Assembly: GCA_039908095.1 (NCBI GenBank)
Contig: JAMOBJ010000009.1
Coordinates: 1 to 64,000, forward strand
Direction of reading: 5' to 3'
DNA from: Nitrospirae bacterium YQR-1
GTDB taxonomy: Bacteria > Nitrospirota > Thermodesulfovibrionia > Thermodesulfovibrionales > Magnetobacteriaceae
DNA: 64,000 nt
Part shown: piece after piece, positions 1-8,127 of the stretch
How the letters are laid out: the number at the start of each line of letters is the position of its first letter
Numbering within the stretch: the first letter of the stretch is position 1
Notes under the pieces: model-generated
The model's database searches: none
What the model was told of the DNA's origin: nothing
The model's input: the letters and a program-made list of their open reading frames with translations, nothing else
Translations under genes and position numbers: made by a program

Positions 1-76
1 TTGCGAACCCCCGCAGGGGGTGTGGCAATCTCTTCTTTAATAAATTCAATAAGAACATACTTTTGCTTTTTGCTAT
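1..76. repeat. Long inverted repeat, arm 1 (partner at 39587-39662)
   Basis: The first 76 bases are, as far as I can read, an exact reverse complement of 39587-39662. The arm may extend left beyond the window. It contains the TTGCGAACCCC...TGTGGCAATCTC motif that recurs at 46314-46350, so it belongs to a dispersed intergenic repeat family. No coding function is seen. Confidence 0.85.
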
Positions 77-109
77 ATGTGAAAATTAGGCAACGGGGAG
101 GGCATAGCG

Positions 110-182
110 CTTTAGGGGAGAGTACGCTGAGGAGCTTGTGATGATGCCAACAAAGTTAGACGATTGAAGGCTACTTGGTATA
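110..182 (+). repeat. Right arm of dispersed MITE-like repeat
   Basis: The segment runs from TTTAGGGGAGAGTACG through GGAGCTTGTG and CCAACAAAGTTAGACGATTG to a degenerate end CTACTTGGTATAA. The same blocks in the same order occur at 37686-37829, 48349-48499 and 59548-59632, and inverted at 26660-26782 and 63273-63340. Confidence 0.7.
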
Positions 183-224
183 AGGGAAAGGGCTTTGCCC
201 TTTCCCTCAAAATCTTTTTATTTG
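183..224. terminator. Perfect hairpin after the thiolase gene
   Basis: AGGGAAAGGGC (183-193), a TTT loop and GCCCTTTCCCT (197-207) form an 11-bp perfect stem. It lies 18 bases past the stop of the minus-strand thiolase. The T-rich tract (CTTTTTATTT) is on the plus-strand side, between the hairpin and the thiolase stop, so the element would terminate best for transcription coming from the left. For the thiolase it is a 3'-end stem without a U-run. Confidence 0.55.
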
Positions 225-1517
225 TTAACCGGCATTTTCGACAAGCATGGCAAAGCCCATACCGCCGCCTATGCACATGCTGATGATACCGTGTTTGTAA
301 CCGTTGCGCTGCATGAGGTTCATACCGGTGACCATTTGTCTGGCGCCGGTGCAGCCGATTGGATGTCCTATGGAGATACCGCTGCCGTGTTCGTTTGGTT
401 TATCGTTAGCGATACCCAGCTCTCTGAGGCAGCCGATAGCCTGGGCGGCAAAGGCCTCGTTGAGTTCCCACATATCTATGTCTTTTACAGTTAGGTTATT
501 AGCTTTAAGGAGTTTTCTGATAGCGGGAACCGGGCCCAGTCCCATGTAAGCAGGATCAAGGCCGCCTGCGGCAAATCCCTTCACTTTTACATAAGGCTTA
601 AGGCCAAGTTCTTTAGCCTTCTCAGCCGACATCATAATAACGGCGGCAGCCCCATCGTTTATTCCTGAGGCGTTACCGGCGGTTACGGAGCCGTCTTTTT
701 TAAAGGCAGGTTTCATTTTGCCAAGTTTTTCCATACTGGTTTCCATAGGGCGCTCATCGGTGTCAATAATTGTATCACCTTTTCTGCCTTTTATCACAAC
801 TGGAACTATTTCTTTGGCAAATGTGCCGTCTTTGATGGCTTTCATCGCTCTGGTGTGGCTAAGGAGGCTCAGTTCATCCTGTTCCTCACGGCTTATACCG
901 TATAGGTCAACAATGTTCTCTGCGGTTATGCCCATGTGGTAGCCGTAGAATATTTCATAGAGGCCGTCAAAGACCATAAGATCATGGAGTTCTCCCACAC
1001 CGGTCAGAGCCATACGATAACCCCACCGTGCCTGAAGTGAGGCAAAGGGGATGTTACTCATGCTCTCCATACCGCCTGCCACGATAACGTCCGACTCTCC
1101 GGCCATTATTGATGTTGCTCCCAGTGCGATGGCTTTGAGCCCGGAGGAGCAAACCTTGTTGATAGTCATAGCGGGAGTCTCTTTCGGTATGCCGCCTTTA
1201 ATCATTGCCTGCCTGCCGGGATTTTGCCCCTGCCCGGCTTGTACAACGTTTCCGATTATCACATCGTCAACAGCCACCGCCTTAAGTGAAGAATCCCAGT
1301 CCTGGGCTTTCTTCTCAAGCTCTATAGTGCCCTGGTCTTTTAACTTATCAGGGGCATTGTTCTTCATCTCTTCACTTACCACCGGTCTTAAGCCTGCTCT
1401 CTTAAATGCCTCTTTGATTACAAGTGCACCAAGGTCAATTGCTGAAACATCCTTCAATGTGCCGCCAAATGCTCCGACAGGTGTTCTCACTCCACCCACT
1501 ATTACCACTTCTCTCAT
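225..1517 (-). CDS. Acetyl-CoA C-acetyltransferase (thiolase II family)
   Basis: This is a cytoplasmic thiolase of 430 aa that condenses or cleaves acetyl-CoA/acetoacetyl-CoA, or performs the last step of beta-oxidation. The start (MREVVIVGGVRTPVGAFGG) has AAGGAGG just upstream. The nucleophilic cysteine is in NKVCSSGLKAI at about residue 123, the catalytic histidine in GHPIGCTGAR, and the second cysteine in CIGGGMGFA. Family members are usually about 390 aa with the cysteine near residue 89. Here about 34 extra residues, rich in Lys, Glu and Asp, sit between the first helix region (after AGLRPVV) and the DDVIIGNVVQAG strand. The gene stands alone, divergent from the flagellin gene. Substrate chain length cannot be read from the sequence. 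Confidence 0.93.
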   Translation of the reverse strand: MREVVIVGGVRTPVGAFGGTLKDVSAIDLGALVIKEAFKRAGLRPVVSEEMKNNAPDKLKDQGTIELEKKAQDWDSSLKAVAVDDVIIGNVVQAGQGQNPGRQAMIKGGIPKETPAMTINKVCSSGLKAIALGATSIMAGESDVIVAGGMESMSNIPFASLQARWGYRMALTGVGELHDLMVFDGLYEIFYGYHMGITAENIVDLYGISREEQDELSLLSHTRAMKAIKDGTFAKEIVPVVIKGRKGDTIIDTDERPMETSMEKLGKMKPAFKKDGSVTAGNASGINDGAAAVIMMSAEKAKELGLKPYVKVKGFAAGGLDPAYMGLGPVPAIRKLLKANNLTVKDIDMWELNEAFAAQAIGCLRELGIANDKPNEHGSGISIGHPIGCTGARQMVTGMNLMQRNGYKHGIISMCIGGGMGFAMLVENAG

Positions 1518-1794
1518 AAATCCTCCTTATTTTATATCGTATCGGTGCTACATGCTTAAAAACTGAATCTAACTAAATCTCAGCCCCCAACATAATAGCT
1601 ATTGTGTTTTTCCTGTGTCAAGAGCATTTTTTTTTGCATTAGGCTGAATTTAAAGGAACTATCCTGCAAACAACGGTAAAAGTGAAAAATTTTCCTACCT
1701 GCGGGTAATTTGTACCTTTTCTTAAATAGCCAAAAGTGTAAGTGGAAACTATCCAAATAAAAAATATCCTTATAAATCAATCATATATCTTCCA

Positions 1795-1810
1795 TGGCAC
1801 GCATATTGCA
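1795..1810 (+). promoter_or_regulatory. Sigma-54 promoter of the flagellin gene
   Basis: TGGCAC (1795-1800), five bases, then TTGCA (1806-1810) matches the -24/-12 consensus TGGCAC-N5-TTGCA. The start site would be near 1822, leaving a leader of about 150 bases before the flagellin ATG. Sigma-54 control of flagellin is common in many flagellated lineages. No enhancer-binding site was identified. Confidence 0.8.
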
Positions 1811-1899
1811 TATAGGTTGTCATGATTAAAATAGTTGTCATAAAAATAAGGCATTAAGGAAAAACTAAGGAGAATATAAGGGGTTTAAAAGGGGGTTAA

Positions 1900-1986
1900 A
1901 TGAAAATGGTCAATAAGGACATTAAGAGAAAACAATCAGAAATAAGTGTGAGACAAATAAGCGGAGGTGACACATGGCAGGCCTAA
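1900..1986 (+). CDS. Possible 28-codon leader ORF overlapping the flagellin start
   Basis: An ORF of 28 codons begins at ATG 1900 behind a strong purine-rich site (AAAGGGGGTTAA) and ends at TAA 1984-1986, so its last codons overlap the flagellin start codon at 1974. The predicted peptide is short and basic at its N-terminus (MKMVNKDIKRK). It lies wholly inside the predicted sigma-54 transcript. It may be a leader that couples translation to flagellin, or chance. No homologue is recognised. Confidence 0.35.
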   Translation: MKMVNKDIKRKQSEISVRQISGGDTWQA

Positions 1987-2999
1987 CGATCAATACAAAC
2001 ATGATGTCCATAAATGGACAGCGAAACCTGAGAAAAACTTTGCTGCCCCTTTCTGAGACAATGCAGAGATTGTCATCCGGTTTGCGGATAAACTCGTCAA
2101 AAGACGATGCAGCCGGCCTTGCAATTGTAACACGGCAGACCACTCAGATTCGCGGCCTTACCGTTGCTGTCAGAAATGCCTCCGACGGTCTCTCCATGGC
2201 TCAAACGGCTGAGGGTGCGATGGACGAGATAACTCAAAACCTGCAAAGAATCAGAGAACTTGCCGTGCAGGCCATGAGCGGGCAGTACGGCGTCACAGAT
2301 ATCTCCTATATGCAAAACGAGGTTGATGCTCTGACGGAGGAAATCGGACGTATTGCCGAGCAGACTAAATTCAACGACACCAAACTTATCTCGGGTACAT
2401 TCAGGTCAAGAATACATGTCAGTTACTCAGCCTCTGACCCGACTATAAGTGTTGTGTTAAATTCATTAAACACTGATTCACTCAGCGGCCACACATTTAA
2501 TCCGGTTACAGGAGCAAAAGACGGCCCTCTGATGTATCTTAAAGATATACACTCTGCTACCAGTTTAGTTTATACTCCCGGCAGGGCAGGCGGGGATTTT
2601 ACCGGTAACACAGTAGCACCTCCGCATAACTGGAGTGATACGTCATCATCTCCCATAACATATACGGGAACTGCTGCACTGAGGGTTGCCGACCCATTGT
2701 CTTTTAGCGGTTACAGATCAACGTCTTCCAACACGATTGCCATTGTTGACGGCGCACTGAATGTTGTTATTGCTGAGAAGGCCAAAATGGGCGCTAAATC
2801 AAACCAGTTTGAAGCTACTATAAGAAATATAGATACCGTCATAGAGACAACAATGGCCTCGAGATCAAGAATTTATGATGCTGACTTTGCTAATGAAACG
2901 GCTAATCTTACTAAGTACCTGATCTTGCAGCAGTCCGGTATCTCTGTGTTGGCACAGGCTAACTCAATTCCACAGAATGTACTTCAGTTGATTAAATAG
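1974..2999 (+). CDS. fliC: Flagellin
   Basis: This 341-aa protein is a structural subunit of the flagellar filament, exported through the flagellar type III apparatus. The conserved N-terminal D0/D1 helices are present (INTNMMSINGQRNLRKT, then LSSGLRINSSKDDAAGLAI and RIRELAVQA), as is the C-terminal D1/D0 region (SRIYDADFANETANLTK to the terminal NVLQLIK). Residues roughly 145-255 form a short variable surface domain without recognisable family. A good ribosome site (GCGGAGGTG) precedes the ATG. It is monocistronic, with a sigma-54 promoter upstream and a terminator downstream. No other flagellar gene is in the window, so the basal-body genes lie elsewhere. Confidence 0.96.
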   Translation: MAGLTINTNMMSINGQRNLRKTLLPLSETMQRLSSGLRINSSKDDAAGLAIVTRQTTQIRGLTVAVRNASDGLSMAQTAEGAMDEITQNLQRIRELAVQAMSGQYGVTDISYMQNEVDALTEEIGRIAEQTKFNDTKLISGTFRSRIHVSYSASDPTISVVLNSLNTDSLSGHTFNPVTGAKDGPLMYLKDIHSATSLVYTPGRAGGDFTGNTVAPPHNWSDTSSSPITYTGTAALRVADPLSFSGYRSTSSNTIAIVDGALNVVIAEKAKMGAKSNQFEATIRNIDTVIETTMASRSRIYDADFANETANLTKYLILQQSGISVLAQANSIPQNVLQLIK

Positions 3000-3089
3000 G
3001 GGTGGCTTCAGGAAGCCGCCCCCATTACAAGGGGCGTTTCCTGGGGCTGTTGCACCCGGCTGATACAAAGAAGTGAATTTTTTCGTTTT

Positions 3090-3126
3090 CCGGTATTTCC
3101 GCCTGTGGCTGGAAACCGGTTTTTTA
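3090..3126 (+). terminator. Rho-independent terminator after flagellin
   Basis: CCGGTATTTCC pairs with GGAAACCGG (two bulged bases) around a loop of about ten bases, followed directly by TTTTTTATTG. A second GC-rich stem (GGGTGGCTT with AAGCCGCCC, about 2999-3023) lies just after the stop codon and may stabilise the mRNA 3' end. Confidence 0.75.
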
Positions 3127-3183
3127 TTGTGAAATTAACAACACAGGCATAATAATTTTTTTTTATTTATGTTAATTTTTCTC

Positions 3184-3211
3184 TTGACAATTGCCGATAA
3201 GGTGGTATAAA
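3184..3211 (+). promoter_or_regulatory. Sigma-70-type promoter of the dcw operon
   Basis: TTGACA (3184-3189), a 16-base spacer and TATAAA (3206-3211) lie 28 bases before the mraZ start. The -10 box and start site overlap the MraZ repeat array, which fits autorepression. Confidence 0.75.
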
Positions 3212-3235
3212 GTGGAAGACGATGGAAGGAAATGG
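3203..3235 (+). promoter_or_regulatory. MraZ operator: four TGG repeats at 10-bp spacing
   Basis: TGG triplets start at 3203, 3213, 3223 and 3233, exactly one helical turn apart, between the -10 box and the mraZ ATG. MraZ of other bacteria binds direct repeats containing TGG/GTGG with 10-bp periodicity ahead of its own operon, so this is most likely the autoregulatory operator. Confidence 0.75.
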
Positions 3236-3238
3236 TAA

Positions 3239-3697
3239 ATGATAGGTTTTTTTGGAAGACATTACCAGAGACTGGATGAAAAAGGCAGGATGATAGTTCC
3301 TGCCTCGTTTCGTGATGTTTTAAAGGGTAATTACGGTAATAAAATATATATGACAGCCACGTTAAATGACGAGTGCCTGCAGATATTTCCAGAGGAGGAG
3401 TGGAAGGTATTGATGGAGAAGGTAAAGAGCCTTCCGAAAACGAACGAGGCTGTGAAGTTTTTTAAAAGAAAAGTTATAGGGTCTGCGATAGAGTGTGAGG
3501 TTGACAGGCAGGGAAGGGTGTTGATACCGCATGCGCTGAGAGAAGACGTTAATATGGAGCTCAATGCCGAGATAGTGGTGGCCGGGCTGGAAAATATTAT
3601 AGAGGTTTGGGATAAAGACAGATGGTCGCAGCAGATAAAAAGAGGCGGCGATGAGATTAAACAGATAGAGGCCGAGCTTTCGGACCTTGGTGTGTAA
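3239..3697 (+). CDS. mraZ: Transcriptional regulator MraZ
   Basis: MraZ is the first gene of the division and cell-wall (dcw) cluster, a SpoVT/AbrB-fold DNA-binding protein that represses its own operon and antagonises RsmH overproduction. The 152-aa protein shows both repeated half-domains: RLDEKGRMIVPASFRDVL near the N-terminus and VDRQGRVLIPHALRE around residues 85-100. Length and position are typical. The start ATG at 3239 follows the GGAAGGAAATGG stretch that also serves as operator. The stop overlaps the region in which rsmH initiates, so the two are likely co-translated. Confidence 0.96.
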   Translation: MIGFFGRHYQRLDEKGRMIVPASFRDVLKGNYGNKIYMTATLNDECLQIFPEEEWKVLMEKVKSLPKTNEAVKFFKRKVIGSAIECEVDRQGRVLIPHALREDVNMELNAEIVVAGLENIIEVWDKDRWSQQIKRGGDEIKQIEAELSDLGV

Positions 3698-3710
3698 GGA
3701 TGAAAAAAGA

Positions 3711-4580
3711 ATGGTTATTCACAGGCCGGTTATGCCGGCAGAGGTCATGGGAATGCTAAACGTACAAAAAAATGGGGTGTACGTTGACGGCACTGTGGGA
3801 ACCGCCGGACACGCCTTGGAGATAGTAAAGGCATTGGCAGGGGGCAGGTTGATAGCCGTGGACAGGGATGAAGAGGCTCAAAAGCTGGCCGCAGAGAGGC
3901 TCATGGGGAAACCCGTGGACTTTGTTAAGGAAAATTTTTCCCGTATTGCAAACATAGTAGAAAGTTTTGGTTTAAAGGGTGTTGACGGAATACTCTTTGA
4001 TTTAGGAATGTCAATGTTTCAGGTGAAGGACTACGAGCGTGGGTTTAGTTTCGACTCGGATTATCCACTTGATATGAGAATGGACAGGACTTCCGGCAGG
4101 AGTGCAAAAGAGGTTGTAAACACCTTAAACAGGGCGGAGCTTGAGAAGATTTTCAGGGACTTGGGTGAGGAGCCTAATTACATGAAAATAGCTGATGCGA
4201 TAGTTAAAACAAGGCGCATCACAAAGATTCAGAGCTGCCGGCAGCTTTCACAAATAGTTTTGGACATCTATGGCGGAAGGGGAAAAGTGCATCCTGCTAC
4301 AAGGACATTTCAGGCTTTGCGCATTTATGTAAACAATGAGCTGGACTCTCTGAGCAAGGGGCTGTGTGGAGCCAGGGATGTATTGAACCCCGGCGGGCGG
4401 CTCTGTGTGATTTCTTACCATTCACTGGAGGACCGTATAGTTAAAGGGTTCTTAGCTGAGAGTAAATTACAGGGAAGCATGGCTGTTTTGACAAAAAAAC
4501 CGGTAACGGCACAAGTGCAGGAAGTGAAGGAAAATCCTGCAGCAAGGAGCGCTAAACTCAGGGGAGGTATCAAACTATGA
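3711..4580 (+). CDS. rsmH: 16S rRNA m4C1402 methyltransferase RsmH
   Basis: RsmH (MraW) methylates N4 of C1402 in 16S rRNA using SAM. The protein begins MVIHRPVMPAEVM and contains the SAM-binding GTVGTAGHA motif near residue 30, then ILFDLGMSMFQ and the conserved GERGFSF-like segment (YERGFSFDSD), and the C-terminal NPGGRLCVISYHSLEDRIVK. I place the start at ATG 3711 (289 aa), behind AAGGA. An upstream TTG at 3687 would add eight non-conserved residues. The last four bases overlap the next gene (ATGA). Confidence 0.95.
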   Translation: MVIHRPVMPAEVMGMLNVQKNGVYVDGTVGTAGHALEIVKALAGGRLIAVDRDEEAQKLAAERLMGKPVDFVKENFSRIANIVESFGLKGVDGILFDLGMSMFQVKDYERGFSFDSDYPLDMRMDRTSGRSAKEVVNTLNRAELEKIFRDLGEEPNYMKIADAIVKTRRITKIQSCRQLSQIVLDIYGGRGKVHPATRTFQALRIYVNNELDSLSKGLCGARDVLNPGGRLCVISYHSLEDRIVKGFLAESKLQGSMAVLTKKPVTAQVQEVKENPAARSAKLRGGIKL

Positions 4581-4873
4581 TATCGGCGACAAGGAGTACG
4601 GTTTTCAGACATCTGCTGTCCGGAGTAGCGGTCGGGTTGATAGTCATCAGTGTTTTTTACATGGTGTGGCTGCGCTCAAGTATCAAATCACTTGAGTACA
4701 AACTGGGAGTGCTTCAGCAGAGGAAGGCACAACTGGTAAAAGAACAGAGAAACCTTATGGCTGCCAGGGATAATCTTCTTTCCATCGCTTCTATAGACAA
4801 TGTTGCCATAAAAAAGATGGGTTTTAATTTTCCGGACAGAAACAAGGTTTTTTACGTAAAAGAAAGGATTTAG
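4577..4873 (+). CDS. ftsL: FtsL-like cell division protein
   Basis: This 98-aa bitopic protein lies in the position of ftsL between rsmH and ftsI. It has a short cytoplasmic N-terminus, one membrane segment (about residues 13-30, GVAVGLIVISVFYMVW), then a coiled-coil periplasmic stretch (about 33-65, KSLEYKLGVLQQRKAQL). This is the FtsL/DivIC architecture that bridges FtsQ and FtsB to FtsWI. Sequence conservation in this family is low, so the call rests on topology, length and gene order. Its start overlaps the rsmH stop by four bases. Confidence 0.85.
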   Translation: MISATRSTVFRHLLSGVAVGLIVISVFYMVWLRSSIKSLEYKLGVLQQRKAQLVKEQRNLMAARDNLLSIASIDNVAIKKMGFNFPDRNKVFYVKERI

Positions 4874-4893
4874 TCCTTTAAGAGGCACTCTCT

Positions 4894-6618
4894 ATGGGTA
4901 AGAGAGTATATTTCGTATTTGCGATAATTGTATTTGGTTTTTTAGCCGTCGTGGGGCGGCTATTTGACCTTATGGTGTTAAATCACGATAAGTTTGTCAA
5001 AAAATCGGCAAACCAGCGGATTGCCGAGGTTGAGATACAGGTAAGAAGGGGTATGATATTTGACAGAAAAGGAAGACGGCTTGTTGCAAACCTGGAACAG
5101 GGCTCTGTGTATCTGGATAAGGCCAATTTCGGGGGCAACCCGGAGAGACTACATCAGTTGGCTAAGATGATTGATGTTAATTACAATGAACTGTCGGAGC
5201 AGCTCAAGGGTGGCAAAAACTTTTTGTGGATTAAAAGAAAAATTTCTCTTGAGGAAACGGCAAAAGTGGAGAGTCTGAGAATCAGCGGCATTGGGATAAC
5301 TCCGGAGGCAAAGAGGTATTATACCCTTGGCACATTTGCCTCTCATATAGTAGGTTTTGTGAATCTTGATAACAAGGGCCTTGAGGGTGTGGAGGCTGGG
5401 TATGACAGGGAACTTACCGGCGAGGGTGGTAAGTACTCAGTACAGAAAGATGCACGAGGCAACAGGTTTTACAATGAAAATGACAGCGAGAACATAGGCA
5501 ACAGCATAGTGCTGTCGATGGATGAGGGGCTTCAGTATATAGTGGAAAAGGAACTGGATGAGGCTATTAAAAAGTGGAGGGCTGCTGCTGCTACGGCAAT
5601 TATGATGAACCCCTTTACCGGAGAGATTCTTGCAATGTCCAACAGGCCGACCTATGATCCAAACAATCCCGCCAAAGGAGGTCCGGCAGGCAGAAGGAAC
5701 CGTGCCGTAACCGATTTGTATGAGCCCGGGTCAACATTTAAAATTGTGACGGCCTCAGGAGTGCTTGAGGAAAGGCTTGCTCATGAGGATGATAAAATAG
5801 ATTGCAGCGGAGGGGGTATCGAGGTGGGTGGTAAGAGGATAAAAGACGCCCATCCGCACGGTGTTTTAACTCTCATGGAGGTTATCCAGAAGTCTTCCAA
5901 TGTGGGTACTATAAAGCTTGCTCAGAGGCTTGGTAAGCAGAGGCTTTACAAGTATATCAAAATGTTCGGTTTTGGTGACAAGACCGGTATAGATTTACCG
6001 GGTGAGGTATCAGGCATGGTTAAGAATCCTGAAAAGTGGTCAGGGGTTTCAATAGGCGCCATGCCGATAGGGCAGGAAGTCGCTGTAACTCCGCTTCAGA
6101 TAGTAACTGCATATTCCATTATCGCTAACGGGGGGTATAAGGTACACCCGCACGTGGTAAAAGGCGTCATAAGAGATGACGGCGGTTTTTCAGAGATTAA
6201 TAAACCGGAGCCGGGACCCCAGCTTTTCTCACAACACGTGGTGGATACGGTAACACGAGCGCTTATGATGGTTACCGAGGTCGGTGGCACTGCCAAATAT
6301 GCAGAGGTGGTCGGCAATAAAGTCGCCGGTAAAACAGGCACGGCTCAGATATTTGACAGAAGCATCGGACGCTACTCATCCACAGATTTCATAAGCTCCT
6401 TTGTAGGCTTTGTGCCGGCTGAAAAACCGGCTTTTGCCATGGTTGTAGTTGTGTGGAAGCCAAGGGGTGAAATCTACGGAGGCCTTGTGGCGGCCCCGGT
6501 GTTTAAAAATATTGCAGAGAAGGCTCTTACGTACTTAAATGTACCACGCGAGGACATGATCAGAAACAACGTTCTGGTTGTGGACAATAAAAACACACGA
6601 GACGGGACTTTAGATTAA
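4894..6618 (+). CDS. ftsI: Peptidoglycan D,D-transpeptidase FtsI (PBP3)
   Basis: FtsI is the septum-specific class B penicillin-binding protein. The 574-aa protein has an N-terminal membrane anchor (about residues 7-28), a PBP dimerisation domain (about 45-200) and a transpeptidase domain with the active-site SxxK at S280-TFK, the SxN motif at about S334-N336 (KSSNVGT), and KTGTAQ at K480. There is no C-terminal PASTA domain, so it is FtsI rather than the SpoVD type. It acts in the periplasm with FtsW, encoded further down the same cluster. The start ATG follows ftsL by 20 bases. Confidence 0.95.
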   Translation: MGKRVYFVFAIIVFGFLAVVGRLFDLMVLNHDKFVKKSANQRIAEVEIQVRRGMIFDRKGRRLVANLEQGSVYLDKANFGGNPERLHQLAKMIDVNYNELSEQLKGGKNFLWIKRKISLEETAKVESLRISGIGITPEAKRYYTLGTFASHIVGFVNLDNKGLEGVEAGYDRELTGEGGKYSVQKDARGNRFYNENDSENIGNSIVLSMDEGLQYIVEKELDEAIKKWRAAAATAIMMNPFTGEILAMSNRPTYDPNNPAKGGPAGRRNRAVTDLYEPGSTFKIVTASGVLEERLAHEDDKIDCSGGGIEVGGKRIKDAHPHGVLTLMEVIQKSSNVGTIKLAQRLGKQRLYKYIKMFGFGDKTGIDLPGEVSGMVKNPEKWSGVSIGAMPIGQEVAVTPLQIVTAYSIIANGGYKVHPHVVKGVIRDDGGFSEINKPEPGPQLFSQHVVDTVTRALMMVTEVGGTAKYAEVVGNKVAGKTGTAQIFDRSIGRYSSTDFISSFVGFVPAEKPAFAMVVVVWKPRGEIYGGLVAAPVFKNIAEKALTYLNVPREDMIRNNVLVVDNKNTRDGTLD

Positions 6619-6641
6619 ATGGAGAAAACGGGACTTTCTTT

Positions 6642-8117
6642 ATGAACATTGGGCAGGTACTTGACAGGATTAAGGTATGTGAAATAAACGGCAATATCAC
6701 GCGTATAGCAGAGGGTGTTACCTATGATTCAAGAAAAGTAAAATCAGGTAATATGTTTTTTGCCATAAGGGGTGAAAACTTTGACGGCCATAATTTTATA
6801 GCGGAGGCTGTGAAAAACGGTGCCAGATCAGTTATTTATGAAGACGAAATAGACCTTGAGCCCTACGACGGACAGGATGTTTTATTTGTCAGGGTTTTTG
6901 ATGCAAGACTCGCTTTAGCCTATATTTCCGCCGATTACTACGGCAATCCGGCGATGAACATGAATCTTACAGGAGTTACCGGCACAAATGGAAAAACCTC
7001 AGTGGTTTACATCATGAAATCCATTCTTGAGGCTAATGCTAAAGATGTAGGCCTTATAGGTACTGTTGCGTACATGATTAAAGACAAGTCATTTGCGGCG
7101 GAGCATACAACCCCTGAGTCCCCTGAATTCCAAATGTACCTGAGTGAAATGTACAAGGCAGGGTGTACACACGTGGTTACGGAGGTCTCCTCACATGCTC
7201 TTTCACAAAAAAGAGTTGACGGGGTTGAGTTTGATACCGTTATTTTTACAAACCTTACCAGAGACCATCTCGATTACCACAGCAGTATGGAGGACTACTA
7301 TACAGCAAAGAGAAGACTCTTTACAGAGTTGCTTAAACCTTCCGGTATGGCCATTGTAAACATGGACGATCCCTATGGCGGCAGGTTAATCGCTGAGCAA
7401 AATAGAGGCCTTATCACCTATGGTCTAACCTCACAGGCGGATGTCAGTGCCCTTGATATAAACCGCTCCATATCCGGACTTGAGTTTACTGTATCTTATG
7501 GTGATAAGCGTTACAAGGTGGCTTCAAATCTCAGGGGGTACGTCAATGTTTACAATATCCTTGCTGCATTTTCCGCCGCCGTTTGTCTGGGAATTCCTCA
7601 CAATGACATCCTTGCAGGCATATACAATCTTAAACTTGTCACCGGCAGGTTTGAACCCATTGATGAGGGACAGGACTTCACTGTCATTGTTGACTATGCA
7701 CATACGGATGATGCTTTAAAGAACTTACTTGAAAATGTAAAAAAAATAGCTTCAGGGAAGGTAATAACAGTTTTTGGCTGCGGCGGAAATCGCGACAAGG
7801 GTAAAAGGCCCGTTATGGGCGGCATAGCCACAACTCTGAGTGATTTTACCGTTATCACATCTGACAATCCACGAAATGAGGATCCCCTTGAGATAATAAG
7901 GCAAATAGAGAGCGGATGTACAAACAGTTACCGTGTGGAGCCTGACAGGGCAAAGGCTATAAGAGAGGCTCTCTATATGGCGGAGGCCAAAGATGTGGTT
8001 GTTATCGCCGGCAAGGGACACGAAACTTATCAGGAAATCAGGGGTGTTAAACACCCCTTTAGTGATAAAGAGACTGCTATAAAAATTCTGAAAAAACTAT
8101 TAAAGGAAAGGGATTAA
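6642..8117 (+). CDS. murE: UDP-MurNAc-tripeptide synthetase MurE (meso-DAP adding)
   Basis: MurE adds the third residue of the peptidoglycan stem to UDP-MurNAc-L-Ala-D-Glu in the cytoplasm. The 491-aa protein has the UDP-binding N-terminal domain (GVTYDSRKVKSGNMFFA), the ATP-binding GVTGTNGKTSV loop near residue 113, the central ligase segment (HTTPESPEFQ, TNLTRDHLDYH) and a C-terminal domain with SDNPRNEDP. The DNPR signature indicates meso-diaminopimelate as substrate rather than lysine. It lies 23 bases after ftsI and 10 before murF. Confidence 0.96.
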   Translation: MNIGQVLDRIKVCEINGNITRIAEGVTYDSRKVKSGNMFFAIRGENFDGHNFIAEAVKNGARSVIYEDEIDLEPYDGQDVLFVRVFDARLALAYISADYYGNPAMNMNLTGVTGTNGKTSVVYIMKSILEANAKDVGLIGTVAYMIKDKSFAAEHTTPESPEFQMYLSEMYKAGCTHVVTEVSSHALSQKRVDGVEFDTVIFTNLTRDHLDYHSSMEDYYTAKRRLFTELLKPSGMAIVNMDDPYGGRLIAEQNRGLITYGLTSQADVSALDINRSISGLEFTVSYGDKRYKVASNLRGYVNVYNILAAFSAAVCLGIPHNDILAGIYNLKLVTGRFEPIDEGQDFTVIVDYAHTDDALKNLLENVKKIASGKVITVFGCGGNRDKGKRPVMGGIATTLSDFTVITSDNPRNEDPLEIIRQIESGCTNSYRVEPDRAKAIREALYMAEAKDVVVIAGKGHETYQEIRGVKHPFSDKETAIKILKKLLKERD

Positions 8118-8127
8118 TAAAGACAAG

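Noticed and set aside
1580..1780. 66-codon minus-strand ORF upstream of the thiolase
   Set aside because: No recognisable domain, AT-rich, and it covers the region just upstream of the sigma-54 promoter; probably chance.
3193..3200. GCCGATAA, the sigma-28 -10 consensus, ahead of mraZ
   Set aside because: No good TAAA box at the right spacing; it lies in the spacer of a better sigma-70 promoter and mraZ is not expected to be under flagellar control.
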